Assembly (NCBI GenBank): GCA_032716605.1
Contig: JAVRFV010002311.1
Location: forward strand, 3,325,572-3,389,571
Length of the DNA stretch: 64,000 bases
From: Paralithodes platypus
Lineage: Eukaryota > Arthropoda > Malacostraca > Decapoda > Lithodidae
Reading direction: 5' to 3'
Made by a program: the position numbers and the translations under genes. Positions 27,881-38,200 of the stretch are shown one piece after another. The notes below the pieces were generated by a model. The model was given only the letters and a program-made list of their open reading frames with translations, searched no databases and had not been told where the DNA came from. How positions within the stretch are numbered: position 1 is the stretch's first letter; each line of letters starts with the position of its first letter.

Positions 27881-28065
27881 GAGAATAACATATATACACA
27901 GGCACATACCCTATAGCTGGGGGTGGCCGACTCGAGACAGAGCCCGAACAGGGACAACACAACTCAAAAAATAAAACACAAACTCACACACATCTTGGTT
28001 GCCCAGGAGAAGACTCAGAGACCAAAGATCATTAGGGGCCTCCAGCATTTCCCCGGCCCATGTGA
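27881..28065. mobile_element. Foldback MITE F, one arm
   Basis: GCCGACTCGAGACAGAGCCC, CAGGAGAAGACTCAGAGACC and CCAGCATTTCCCCGGCCC match the left arm at 17205-17355. The right arm is missing. The 72-bp array begins about 25 bp after the expected loop. Confidence 0.75.
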
Positions 28066-28088
28066 AATGCGAAATGCTATTTGTCTGA

Positions 28089-28880
28089 TTTTGAAGTATC
28101 AAAAGTGGTCCTTGTCAGATCTGGTGTGGTATACTTGCAGACTCATTGGTCCCTATTGTATTTTGAAGTATCAAAAGTGGTCCTTGTCAGATCTGGTGTG
28201 GTATACTTGCAGACTCATTGGTCCCTATTGTATTTTGAAGTATCAAAAGTGGTCCTTGTCAGATCTGGTGTGGTATACTTGCAGACTCATTGGTCCCTAT
28301 TGTATTTTGAAGTATCAAAAGTGGTCCTTGTCAGATCTGGTGTGGTATACTTGCAGACTCATTGGTCCCTATTGTATTTTGAAGTATCAAAAGTGGTCCT
28401 TGTCAGATCTGGTGTGGTATACTTGCAGACTCATTGGTCCCTATTGTATTTTGAAGTATCAAAAGTGGTCCTTGTCAGATCTGGTGTGGTATACTTGCAG
28501 ACTCATTGGTCCCTATTGTATTTTGAAGTATCAAAAGTGGTCCTTGTCAGATCTGGTGTGGTATACTTGCAGACTCATTGGTCCCTATTGTATTTTGAAG
28601 TATCAAAAGTGGTCCTTGTCAGATCTGGGTGTGGTACTTGCAGACTCATTGGTCCCTATTGTATTTTGAAGTATCAAAAGTGGTCCTTGTCAGATCTGGT
28701 GTGGTATACTTGCAGACTCATTGGTATTGTATTTTGAAGTATCAAAAGTGGTCCTTGTCAGATCTGGTGTGGTATACTTGCAGACTCATTGGTCCCTATT
28801 GTATTTTGAAGTATCAAAAGTGGTCCTTGTCAGATCTGGTGTGGTATACTTGCAGACTCATTGGTCCCTATTGTATTTTT
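28089..28880. repeat. 72-bp tandem array, 11 copies
   Basis: Units start TTTTGAAGTATCAAAAGTGG and are almost identical; one unit lacks a CCCT near 28725 and one has a shifted GGGTGTGG near 28628. The period is a multiple of three, so artificial reading frames run through it. 28881-29185 after it holds nothing recognisable. Confidence 0.95.
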
Positions 28881-29185
28881 CCCTACAAAAGATTTGCATT
28901 GGATCTCGAACATTTTTTTTCGGTCTGTATTGCATTCAAGATATGAGATTTTACTGTATGAAGAACTATAATAGAACTACAGTTTAACTGTCTGTAAAAT
29001 TCCTCAAGTCTTTTTGGATTCAGGAATTTAGACTTCTCATAATGACTAGTTTATTCACCTTGTAGGAGTTCCAAGATTATGTAAAATAACCTGGGCTATT
29101 TGAATTTTCGAGGTTCTTCTTAAGCTGAATGTTTTGTCAACCCAATAATGAAAAGAAGCCCATATGTATAATGTAGATTGGTATT

Positions 29186-29186
29186 G

Positions 29187-29227
<41 letters not shown>
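29186..29227. repeat. (TATC)n microsatellite
   Basis: About ten units. It could be the tail of a lost LINE A copy, but no LINE A sequence adjoins it. Confidence 0.9.
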
Positions 29228-29306
29228 ATACTCTGGCACATACCCCATTCATATTTTATTAAATTGTATTTATATATGTTTTTTTTTTGTTTTTTTAGCT
29301 GGGGGT
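29228..29306. mobile_element. Foldback MITE F arm at the start of the 30-bp array
   Basis: TATACTCTGGCACATACCCC, a T-rich run, then AGCTGGGGGTGG parallels the left arm of MITE F (ACTCAGGCCCATTCCCC, poly-T, CTGGGGGTTG) and the 27.9-kb copy (GGCACATACCC, AGCTGGGGGTGG). Confidence 0.55.
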
Positions 29307-31950
29307 GGTATTATAGTAGAGTATTTAGCTGGGGGTGGTATTATAGTAGAGTATTTAGCTGGGGGTGGTATTATAGTAGAGTATTTAGTTGGGGGTGGTA
29401 TTATAGTAGAGTATTTAGCTGGGGGTGGTATTATAGTAGAGTATTTAGCTGGGGGTGGTATTATAGTAGAGTATTTAGTTGGGGTTGGTATTATAGTAGA
29501 GTATAGGTGGGGGGGGTATTATAGTAGAGTATTTAGCTGGGGGTGGTATTATAGTAGAGTATTTAGCTGGGTGGTATTATAGTAGAGTATTTAGCTGGGG
29601 GTGGTATTATAGTAGAGTATTTAGCTGGGGGTGGTATTATAGTAGAGTATTTAGCTGGGGGTGGTATTATAGTAGAGTATTTAGTTGGGGGTGGTATTAT
29701 AGTAGAGTATTTAGCTGGGGGTGGTATTATAGTAGAGTATTTAGCTGGGGGTGGTATTATAGTAGAGTATTTAGCTGGGGGTGGTATTATAGTAGAGTAT
29801 TTAGCTGGGGGTGGTATTATAGTAGAGTATTTAGCTGGGGGTGGTATTATAGTAGAGTATTTAGTTGGGGGTGGTATTATAGTAGAGTATTTAGCTGGGG
29901 GTGGTATTATAGTAGAGTATTTAGCTGGGGGTGGTATTATAGTAGAGTATTTAGCTGGGGGTGGTATTATAGTAGAGTATTTAGCTGGGGGTGGTATTAT
30001 AGTAGAGTATTTAGCTGGGGGTGGTATTATAGTAGAGTATTTAGTTGGGGGTGGTATTATAGTAGAGTATTTAGCTGGGGGTGGTATTATAGTAGAGTAT
30101 TTAGCTGGGGGTGGTATTATAGTAGTATTTAGCTGGGGGTGGTATTATAGTAGAGTATTTAGCTGGGGGTGGTATTATAGTAGAGTATTTAGTTGGGGGT
30201 GGTATTATAGTAGAGTATTTAGCTGGGGGTGGTATTAGAGAGTATTTAGTGGGGTGGTTTTATAGTAGACTATTTAGCTGGGGGTGGTATTATAGTAGAG
30301 TATTTAGCTGGGGATGGTATTATAATAGAGTATTAGAGTATAGTAGAGTATTTAGCTGGGGGTGGTATTATATGTGGGGGTGTTATTATAGTAGAGTATT
30401 TAGCTGGGGGTGGTATTATAGTAGAGTATTTAGCTGGGGGTGGTATTATAGTAGAGTATTTAGTTGGGGGTGGTATTATAGTAGAGTATTTAGCTGGGGG
30501 TGGTATTATAGTAGAGTATTTAGCTGGGGGTGGTATTATAGTAGAGTATTTAGCTGGGGGTGGTATTATAGTAGAGTATTTAGTTGGGGGTGGTATTATA
30601 GTAGAGTATTTAGTTGGGGGTGGTATTATAGTAGAGTATTTAGTTGGGGGTGGTATTATAGTAGAGTATTTAGCTGGGGGTGGTATTATAGTAGAGTATT
30701 TAGTTGGGGGTGGTATTATAGTAGAGTATTTAGCTGGGGGTGGTATTATAGTAGAGTATTTAGTTGGGGGTGGTATTATAGTAGAGTATTTAGCTGGGGG
30801 TGGTATTATAGTAGAGTATTTAGCTGGGGGTGGTATTATAGTAGAGTATTTAGCTGGGGGTGGTATTATAGTAGAGTATTTAGCTGGGGGTGGTATTATA
30901 GTAGAGTATTTAGCTGGGGGTGGTATTATAGTAGAGTATTTAGCTGGGGGTGGTATTATAGTAGAGTATTTAGCTGGGGGTGGTATTATAGTAGAGTATT
31001 TAGCTGGGGGTGGTATTATAGTAGAGTATTTAGCTGGGGGTGGTATTATAGTAGAGTATTTAGCTGGGGGTGGTATTATAGTAGAGTATTTAGCTGGGGG
31101 TGGTATTATAGTAGAGTATTTAGCTGGGGGTGGTATTATAGTAGAGTATTTAGCTGGGGGTGGTATTATAGTAGAGTATTTAGCTGGGGGTGGTATTATA
31201 GTAGAGTATTTAGTTGGGGGTGGTATTATAGTAGAGTATTTAGCTGGGGGTGGTATTATAGTAGAGTATTTAGCTGGGGGTGGTATTATAGTAGTATTTA
31301 GCTGGGGGTGGTATTAAGTAGAGTATTATCTGGGGGTGGTATTATAGTAGAGTATTTAGCTGGGGGTGGTATTATAGTAGAGTATTTAGCTGGGGGTGGT
31401 ATTATAGTAGAGTATTTAGCTGGGGGTTGGTAGAGTATTTAGGTGGGGGTGGTATAATAGTAGGGTATTTGGGTGGGGGTGGTATTATAGTAGAGTATTT
31501 AGCGGGGGGTGGTATTATAGTAGAGTATTTAGCTGGGGGTGGTATTATAGTAGAGTATTTAGCTGGGGGTGGTATTATAGTAGAGTATTTAGCTGGGGGT
31601 GGTAGTAGAGTATTTACGTGTGGGTGGTATTATAGTAGAGTATTTAGCTGGGGGTGGTATTATAGTTAGAGTATTTAGCTTGGGGTGGTATTATAGTAGA
31701 GTATTTAGCTGGGGGTGGTATTATAGTAGAGTATTTAGCTGGGGGTGGTATTATAGTAGAGTATTTAGTTGGGGGTGGTATTATAGTATTTAGCTGGGGG
31801 TGGTATATAGTAGAGTATTTGCTGGGGGTGGTTATAGTAGAGTATTTAGCTGGGGGTGGTATTATAGTAGAGTATTTAGCTGGGGGTGGTATTATAGTAG
31901 AGTATTTAGCTGGGGGTGGTATTATAGTAGAGTATTTTTAGTTGGGATAT
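29297..31950. repeat. 30-bp tandem array, about 88 copies
   Basis: Units start AGCTGGGGGTGGTATTATAG and end TAGAGTATTT; the commonest variant is AGTTGG for AGCTGG. Irregular units cluster at 29480-29575, 30235-30390, 31280-31330, 31420-31510 and 31600-31850. Open frames through it are an effect of the 30-bp period. Confidence 0.95.
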
Positions 31951-32416
31951 TATAGCGGGTTCAAGTTATCATGGCAGTTTATTTTACCTTTCTCCATACA
32001 GTTTCTCCTGATTTTATCTATCTATTGCCGGATGCCTTACTCCCCTTAATGAGGGTGGCCATACACAGAAGGCCCCCAAGCGGACCATTCCCTGTAAGAG
32101 GGACAACCCAAGCCAGTTTACTGAAGGACTTACAGGATTAACCACTCAATTTAGGGTCTGTCCGACTCCGAGGCCCTCTATGTATCTTGTTAACACTATT
32201 TTTTCTACAGTGGTGTTCGGCTAGTCCATCCACTAACCTGCCTTACACTTAGATAAGCAGTACGGATTTGTATCAGGTTACTCCCCTAGACAGTTTGCCG
32301 ACCAAGGCCGACGAGTCCCATCCACCCGGATTTTTATAAGGTTGTCTCCCCTAGATGGCTAACCGAGGCTAACGAATCCCATCCATCCGGATCCCATATT
32401 GATTTAATATATTTAT
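31951..32416. other. Non-coding stretch with LINE A tail trace and a duplicated block
   Basis: At 32016-32070, TATCTATCTATTGCCGGATG and GAGGGTGGCC form a diverged minus-strand LINE A 3' end. At about 32264-32330 and 32331-32391 two roughly 65-bp blocks both contain CCCCTAGA, then GACGAGTCCCATCCACCCGG or its variant. No gene seen. Confidence 0.5.
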
Positions 32417-32870
32417 GCACGACACTGACTTACGGAAGCGAAGCATGGACGTTGGTTGAGAGACTCAGACCAAGAGTGAGAGCAGTGGAAATGAATTACT
32501 TAAGAAGTGCGTGCGGAGTTACATGGAGGGATAGACAGACTAATGAGGAAGTAAGAAGGAGGTGTGGTGTGGAGGTAGATGTGCTGGAAAGTGTGAAAAG
32601 GAACAACTTGAGATGGTTCGGCCATATGGAACGTATGGAAAGCGAAAGAATGACTAAGAGGGTGTACGAGAGCGAGGTGGAGGGACAGAGAGGGAGAGGT
32701 AGACCGAACGAGAGGTGGAAGGATGGAGTGATGAAGTATATGAACGAAGGCGGTGCTGGTTGGGGGGAGGGGCGTTGACTGACTGGGGACAGAGGTGCAT
32801 GGGGACGGTTCGTTCGTGGCCACCCCTTCGGGGATCGCGGCATCAGGCAATAGATAGATAGATAGATGCA
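32417..32870 (+). mobile_element. LINE A copy 4, 3' part
   Basis: Matches copy 2 from CACTGACTTACGGAAGCGAA to the (TAGA)n tail. Confidence 0.88.
32452..32778 (+). pseudogene. LINE A C-terminal coding, intact frame
   Basis: About 108 residues with VERLRPRVRAVEMNYL, RWFGHMERM and RGRGRPNERWKDGV. Upstream palm and endonuclease are missing. Confidence 0.8.
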
Positions 32871-33017
32871 CTTTTGATCTTAATCTTTTCAGTAATGTAT
32901 ACAGTACCATGATGCATTTTGTCTGTAACAGTTTATTCTGGCTATCATTAGATGGTTTTATACAGTTGAGGCATGATCTGTGGAAGTTAAAAGAGTACTG
33001 TAAAGACTATCTCAATT

Positions 33018-33237
33018 CCCGACTTGCGAGTTTCGTTCTATAAGGAAGTTGGAGCTGTAGACAACGATATTTAACATAATTAATTACCAGCTAAAATACA
33101 GTTGTAGTACATTTATAAATACATAAAACCCAATTCAGCATACTATTTATCCATTAGAAACGTACATTATTATTGCATTTGGTTCATATCGATGTTTACG
33201 GCTCCAACTTCCTTATAGCCTGAAACTCGCAAGTGGT
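33018..33237. mobile_element. MITE 'G', about 220 bp
   Basis: CACTTGCGAGTTTC...CTATAAGGAAGTTGGAGC occurs as matching inverted ends of about 38 bp (left 33020-33055, right 33201-33237). The AT-rich interior has no coding. The TIR differs from the other MITEs here. Confidence 0.8.
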
Positions 33238-33386
33238 CAATTAACCCTTTGACCTTCCTAAGTAAATAGAATTGTCTAATAGTTGCCATGAAGTTTAAAA
33301 GTATGCATGCCTAGAATTATGAGAGGGTTAACCAATCAGGAGTAGCTATAAGTAGGGTGGAACAAGCTGCCAAATTTATATACGTA

Positions 33387-33597
33387 CAGTCGGCCTAATA
33401 AGTCATGTCCCAGCTGTCATTACGTTTGGCTCGCTCTGTGCTGTATTAATGTCTGTCAGATGATGAATAGGCTGAGTAAGTGTAGGAACATGTTGGTATA
33501 TGTCGCTCAACAAAAAGAAATCATGTGTAAATATTGCTGGTACCAATTATTGATCAAAACATAATCGGTGCCGAGACATCACTTATTAGCGCGACTG
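33387..33597. mobile_element. MITE 'X' copy 1
   Basis: Inverted ends CAGTCGGCCTAATAAGTCAT and the inverse of CACTTATTAGCGCGACTG, with TA on each side: mariner-like features. 211 bp, no coding. Confidence 0.85.
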
Positions 33598-33599
33598 TA

Positions 33600-34178
33600 C
33601 AATCGCGCTAATAAGTGATGTCGCGGCACCAAGTATATTTTGATCAATCATTAGTATCAGCACTATTTAAGCTTCATTTCTTCATATCGAGTGAAATATA
33701 CAAACATGTTCCTACACTTCAACATATGACATACATTAATACAGCACAGAGCAAGCTAAACTTAATGACAGCTGGGACATACATACATAACATTTTAAGA
33801 CTGATTGTTCTACACATACGTGCAGTTTCAGTCTCTTGTCCTAATGGCGGCGTTCCAGGCAACCCTGTTAAGGGCTGCTTCACTTGTCAAGTTTTTTAAT
33901 TTGAGATCGGCACGTATAGTCCGATCCCAGGTCTTCCTTGGTCCACCCCTTGGTGCAGCTCCTCCACAATCACAGGCCTGCATTTTTTCACCCAATTTTG
34001 TTCATCCATTCTCTCCACATGTCCATACCATCGCAGCCATCTTGTACGCATCACCTCGCTAATACTCTTTATACCTAAACATCTCCTCAGCTCATCATTT
34101 GTTATTCTATCCTGCAGCCTGGCCCCACACATCCATCTCACCATTCTCATCTCATTACGTGACTTATTAGTGCGACCG
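33600..34178. mobile_element. MITE 'X' copy 2, head-to-head and interrupted
   Basis: Starts CAATCGCGCTAATAAGTGAT right after the TA that ends copy 1 and runs in the opposite orientation to it. It ends GACTTATTAGTGCGACCG before TA at 34179. A LINE B fragment (33780-34160) interrupts it just before its right end. Confidence 0.82.
33780..34160 (-). pseudogene. LINE B 3'-end fragment
   Basis: Inverse of the C-terminal part of LINE B: RNEMRMVRWMCGARLQDRI, RWYGHVERMDEQNWVKK. It ends in an (ATGT)n-type tail seen as ACATACATACATA. It matches 56290-56680 closely and sits within MITE X copy 2. Confidence 0.85.
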
Positions 34179-34340
34179 TACATACTGTATGGGTGTAGTG
34201 GTAGTAGTGTTTGGGATTATAGTGCTACAGTATGTATTTTGATATATACAGGGACGCTGGATAGTGAATCAGGAGCCCCGAGAAGTACTGGTGGTATCTA
34301 CCTACAAAATGTCACCTCCGCCGACTTTCATTGGCAGTAT

Positions 34341-34650
34341 TGGTATAGGTAGCACCAGGGAACTTGGCAATAATCTTGACCCCCTTAACTTTTTAACTAG
34401 AAATTAATGAAAGCAATCTGGCTGACGTTTCTATCATTTGGGAGGACCATAGTTTATTAGTTATAAAGTACAGTAAGTACATTGGGGTTTGTAATTGATG
34501 ATTAATGTTAAGAACGGGGTGTTACTTATTTGGGAAGAGTCACCAAGAAATAGGTGTGGATATTGATAGCCAGTTTGCTCAAGGACCTTTTGGGTTATGA
34601 AGAGGTCAGGGGTCGAGATTTTTGTCAAGTTCGTTGGCATTATTGGTAGT
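34341..34650. mobile_element. MITE 'S' copy on the left side of the satellite
   Basis: TAGCACCAGGGAACTTGGCA through AATCTTGACCCCCTTAAC at left and GTCAAGTTCGTTGGCATTAT at right. It aligns, inverted, with the MITE at 55599-55810. It carries extra sequence of about 100 bp near 34445-34540. Confidence 0.75.
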
Positions 34651-34653
34651 GTG

Positions 34654-34671
34654 TATACTCTGTTCATCTTA
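34654..34671 (-). repeat. Single satellite-like segment beside MITE S
   Basis: The minus strand reads AAGATGAACAGAGTATAC, identical to 18 bp across the junction of satellite monomers. It lies at the same edge of MITE S as the array does at 55.6 kb. Confidence 0.6.
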
Positions 34672-34754
34672 ACTGGGCAAGAAATTCCATTTACTACTAA
34701 TAAAATTACTATACTGTACTTAATTGTAGAATACAAACAAAATTGCTTGCTTAA

Positions 34755-34941
34755 CCCCTTCTTACCGGCGACGTATATTTTTTTCTCTTCTAGCTGTATT
34801 TAGACGATTTAGTGTAGTTTAAAAAGGGTTGTGTGAGATAGTTTGAAGCCTTTTAATTACTTGAGGGCCTTTTTAAACTGAAGGAAATAGTCTAAAAAAA
34901 GCTAGAATATAATTAAAAAGATGTCACCGGTACAGAAGGGG
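34755..34941. mobile_element. piggyBac-like MITE, 187 bp
   Basis: TTAA at 34751-34754 and 34942-34945. Inverted ends CCCCTTCTTACCGGCGAC and CCCCTTCTGTACCGGTGAC extend with mismatches for about 60 bp. Non-coding. Its ends differ from the LTR-inserted MITE at 115-721. Confidence 0.82.
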
Positions 34942-34945
34942 TTAA

Positions 34946-35195
34946 TTAAAATGTAAAACTTGCAAACTAAACAAACCAAAACTTGGACAAAGACAATATA
35001 TGCACATACTTATCAAAATCGCTATGTGGAAACAACGCTTACTAAAATAAAATTATGAAATAAAAGAACACAATCCACCACATAGGTGTACATTATTACA
35101 TGAGCAAGTTAATCTGTTTCCCAAGCAAACTGACACATAACAACGCACTATCGTCACGTGACTTTGAAGGAATTAGTCAATACTAGTACAAGTAC
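34946..35195 (-). mobile_element. Naiad 3' fragment
   Basis: Inverse of about 15800-16065 (AAAACTTGCAAACTAAACAA, TCGCTATGTGGAAACAACGC, GTTAATCTGTTTCCCAAGCA). Begins next to the TTAA MITE. Confidence 0.85.
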
Positions 35196-35279
35196 ATTTT
35201 TGTTGTCCTCATATTGATAATCTGCACCATTATTGAAATGAAGTCATAGTTCAGTATTGAAGGTAGCTTTTCTTGTCAA

Positions 35280-38200
35280 GATGAACAGAGTATACTGTAG
35301 CCTACTATAGATGAACAGAGTATACTGTAGCCTACTATAGATGAACAGAGTATACTGTAGCCTACTATATATGAACAGAGTATACTGTAGCCTACTATAG
35401 ATGAACAGAGTATACTGTAGCCTACTATAGATGAACAGAGTATACTGTAGCCTACTATATATGAACAGAGTATACTGTAGCCTACTATAGATGAACAGAG
35501 TATACTGTAGCCTTCTATTAATGAACAGAGTATACTGTAGCCTACTATATATGAACAGAGTATACTGTAGCCTACTATAGATGAACAGAGTATACTGTAG
35601 CCTACTATAGATGAACAGAGTATACTGTAGCCTACTAGATGATGAACAGAGTATACTGTAGCCTACTATATATGAACAGAGTATACTGTAGCCTACTATA
35701 GATGAACAGAGTATACTGTAGCCTACTATATATGAACAGAGTATACTGTAGCCTACTATAGATGAACAGAGTATACTGTAGCCTACTATATATGAACAGA
35801 GTATACTGTAGCCTACTATAGATGAACAGAGTATACTGTAGCCTACTATATATGAACAGAGTATACTGTAGCCTATATATGAACAGAGTATACTGTAGCC
35901 TACTATAGATGAACAGAGTATACTGTAGCCTACTATAGATGAACAGAGTATACTGTAGCCTACTATAGATGAACAGAGTATACTGTAGCCTACTATATAT
36001 GAACAGAGTATACTGTAGCCTACTATATGAACAGAGTATACTGTAGCCTACTATAGATGAACAGAGTATACTGTAGCCTACTATAGATGAACAGAGTATA
36101 CTGTAGCCTACTATATATGAACAGAGTATACTGTAGCCTACTATATATGAACAGAGTATACTGTAGCCTACTATAGATGAACAGAGTATACTGTAGCCTA
36201 CTATAGATGAACAGAGTATACTGTAGCCTACTATAGATGAACAGAGTATACTGTAGCCTACTATATGAACAGAGTATACTGTAGCCTACTATAGATGAAC
36301 AGAGTATACTGTAGCCTACTATAGATGAACAGAGTATACTGTAGCCTACTATAGATGAACAGAGTATACTGTAGCCTACTATAGATGAACAGAGTATACT
36401 GTAGCCTACTATAGATGAACAGAGTATACTGTAGCCTACTATAGATGAACAGAGTATACTGTAGCCTACTATAGATGAACAGAGTATACTGTAGCCTATA
36501 GATGAACAGAGTATACTGTAGCCTACTATACATGAACAGAGTATACTGTAGCCTACTATAGATGAACAGAGTATACTGTAGCCTACTATAGATGAACAGA
36601 GTATACTGTAGCCTACTATAGATGAACAGAGTATACTGTAGCCTACTATAGATGAACAGAGTATACTGTAGCCTACTATATATGAACAGAGTATACTGTA
36701 GCCTACTATAGATGAACAGAGTATACTGTAGCCTACTATAGATGAACAGAGTATACTGTAGCCTACTATAGATGAACAGAGTATACTGTAGCCTACTATA
36801 GATGAACAGAGTATACTGTAGCCTACTATAGATGAACAGAGTATACTGTAGCCTACTATAGATGAACAGAGTATACTGTAGCCTACTATAGATGAACAGA
36901 GTATACTGTAGCCTACTATAGATGAACAGAGTATACTGTAGCCTACTATAGATGAACAGAGTATACTGTAGCCTACTATAGATGAACAGAGTATACTGTA
37001 GCCTACTATAGATGAACAGAGTATACTGTAGCCTACTATAGATGAACAGAGTATACTGTAGCCTACTATATATGAACAGAGTATACTGTAGCCTACTATA
37101 GATGAACAGAGTATACTGTAGCCTACTATATATGAACAGAGTATACTGTAGCCTACTATAGATGAACAGAGTATACTGTAGCCTACTATATATGAACAGA
37201 GTATACTGTAGCCTACTATATATGAACAGAGTATACTGTAGCCTACTATATATGAACAGAGTATACTGTAGCCTACTATAGATGAACAGAGTATACTGTA
37301 GCCTACTATAGATGAACAGAGTATACTGTAGCCTACTATAGATGAACAGAGTATACTGTAGCCTACTATATGAACAGAGTATACTGTAGCCTACTATAGA
37401 TGAACAGAGTATACTGTAGCCTACTATATATGAACAGAGTATACTGTAGCCTACTATAGATGAACAGAGTATACTGTAGCCTACTATATGAACAGAGTAT
37501 ACTGTAGCCTACTATATATGAACAGAGTATACTGTAGCCTACTATATATGAACAGAGTATACTGTAGCCTACTATAGATGAACAGAGTATACTGTAGCCT
37601 ACTATAGATGAACAGAGTATACTGTAGCCTACTATATATGAACAGAGTATACTGTAGCCTACTATAGATGAACAGAGTATACTGTAGCCTACTATATATG
37701 AACAGAGTATACTGTAGCCTACTATATATGAACAGAGTATACTGTAGCCTATATATGAACAGAGTATACTGTAGCCTACTATAGATGAACAGAGTATACT
37801 GTAGCCTACTATAGATGAACAGAGTATACTGTAGCCTACTATATGAACAGAGTATACTGTAGCCTACTATAGATGAACAGAGTATACTGTAGCCTACTAT
37901 ATATGAACAGAGTATACTGTAGCCTACTATAGATGAACAGAGTATACTGTAGCCTACTATAGATGAACAGAGTATACTGTAGCCTACTATATATGAACAG
38001 AGTATACTGTAGCCTACTATAGATGAACAGAGTATACTGTAGCCTACTATAGATGAACAGAGTATACTGTAGCCTACTATAGATGAACAGAGTATACTGT
38101 AGCCTACTATAGATGAACAGAGTATACTGTAGCCTACTATATGAACAGAGTATACTGTAGCCTACTATAGATGAACAGAGTATACTGTAGCCTACTATAG

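Noticed and set aside
28089..28880. CRISPR array
   Set aside because: Units are contiguous and identical with no unique spacers, and this is eukaryotic DNA.
27923..28987. Repeat protein from the 72-bp array
   Set aside because: Two frames of the same strand are equally open; a minisatellite, not a gene.
29178..31793. Trp/Tyr/Gly-rich repeat proteins in the 30-bp array
   Set aside because: Same arithmetic effect; irregular units shift the frame and there is no start, splice or domain context.
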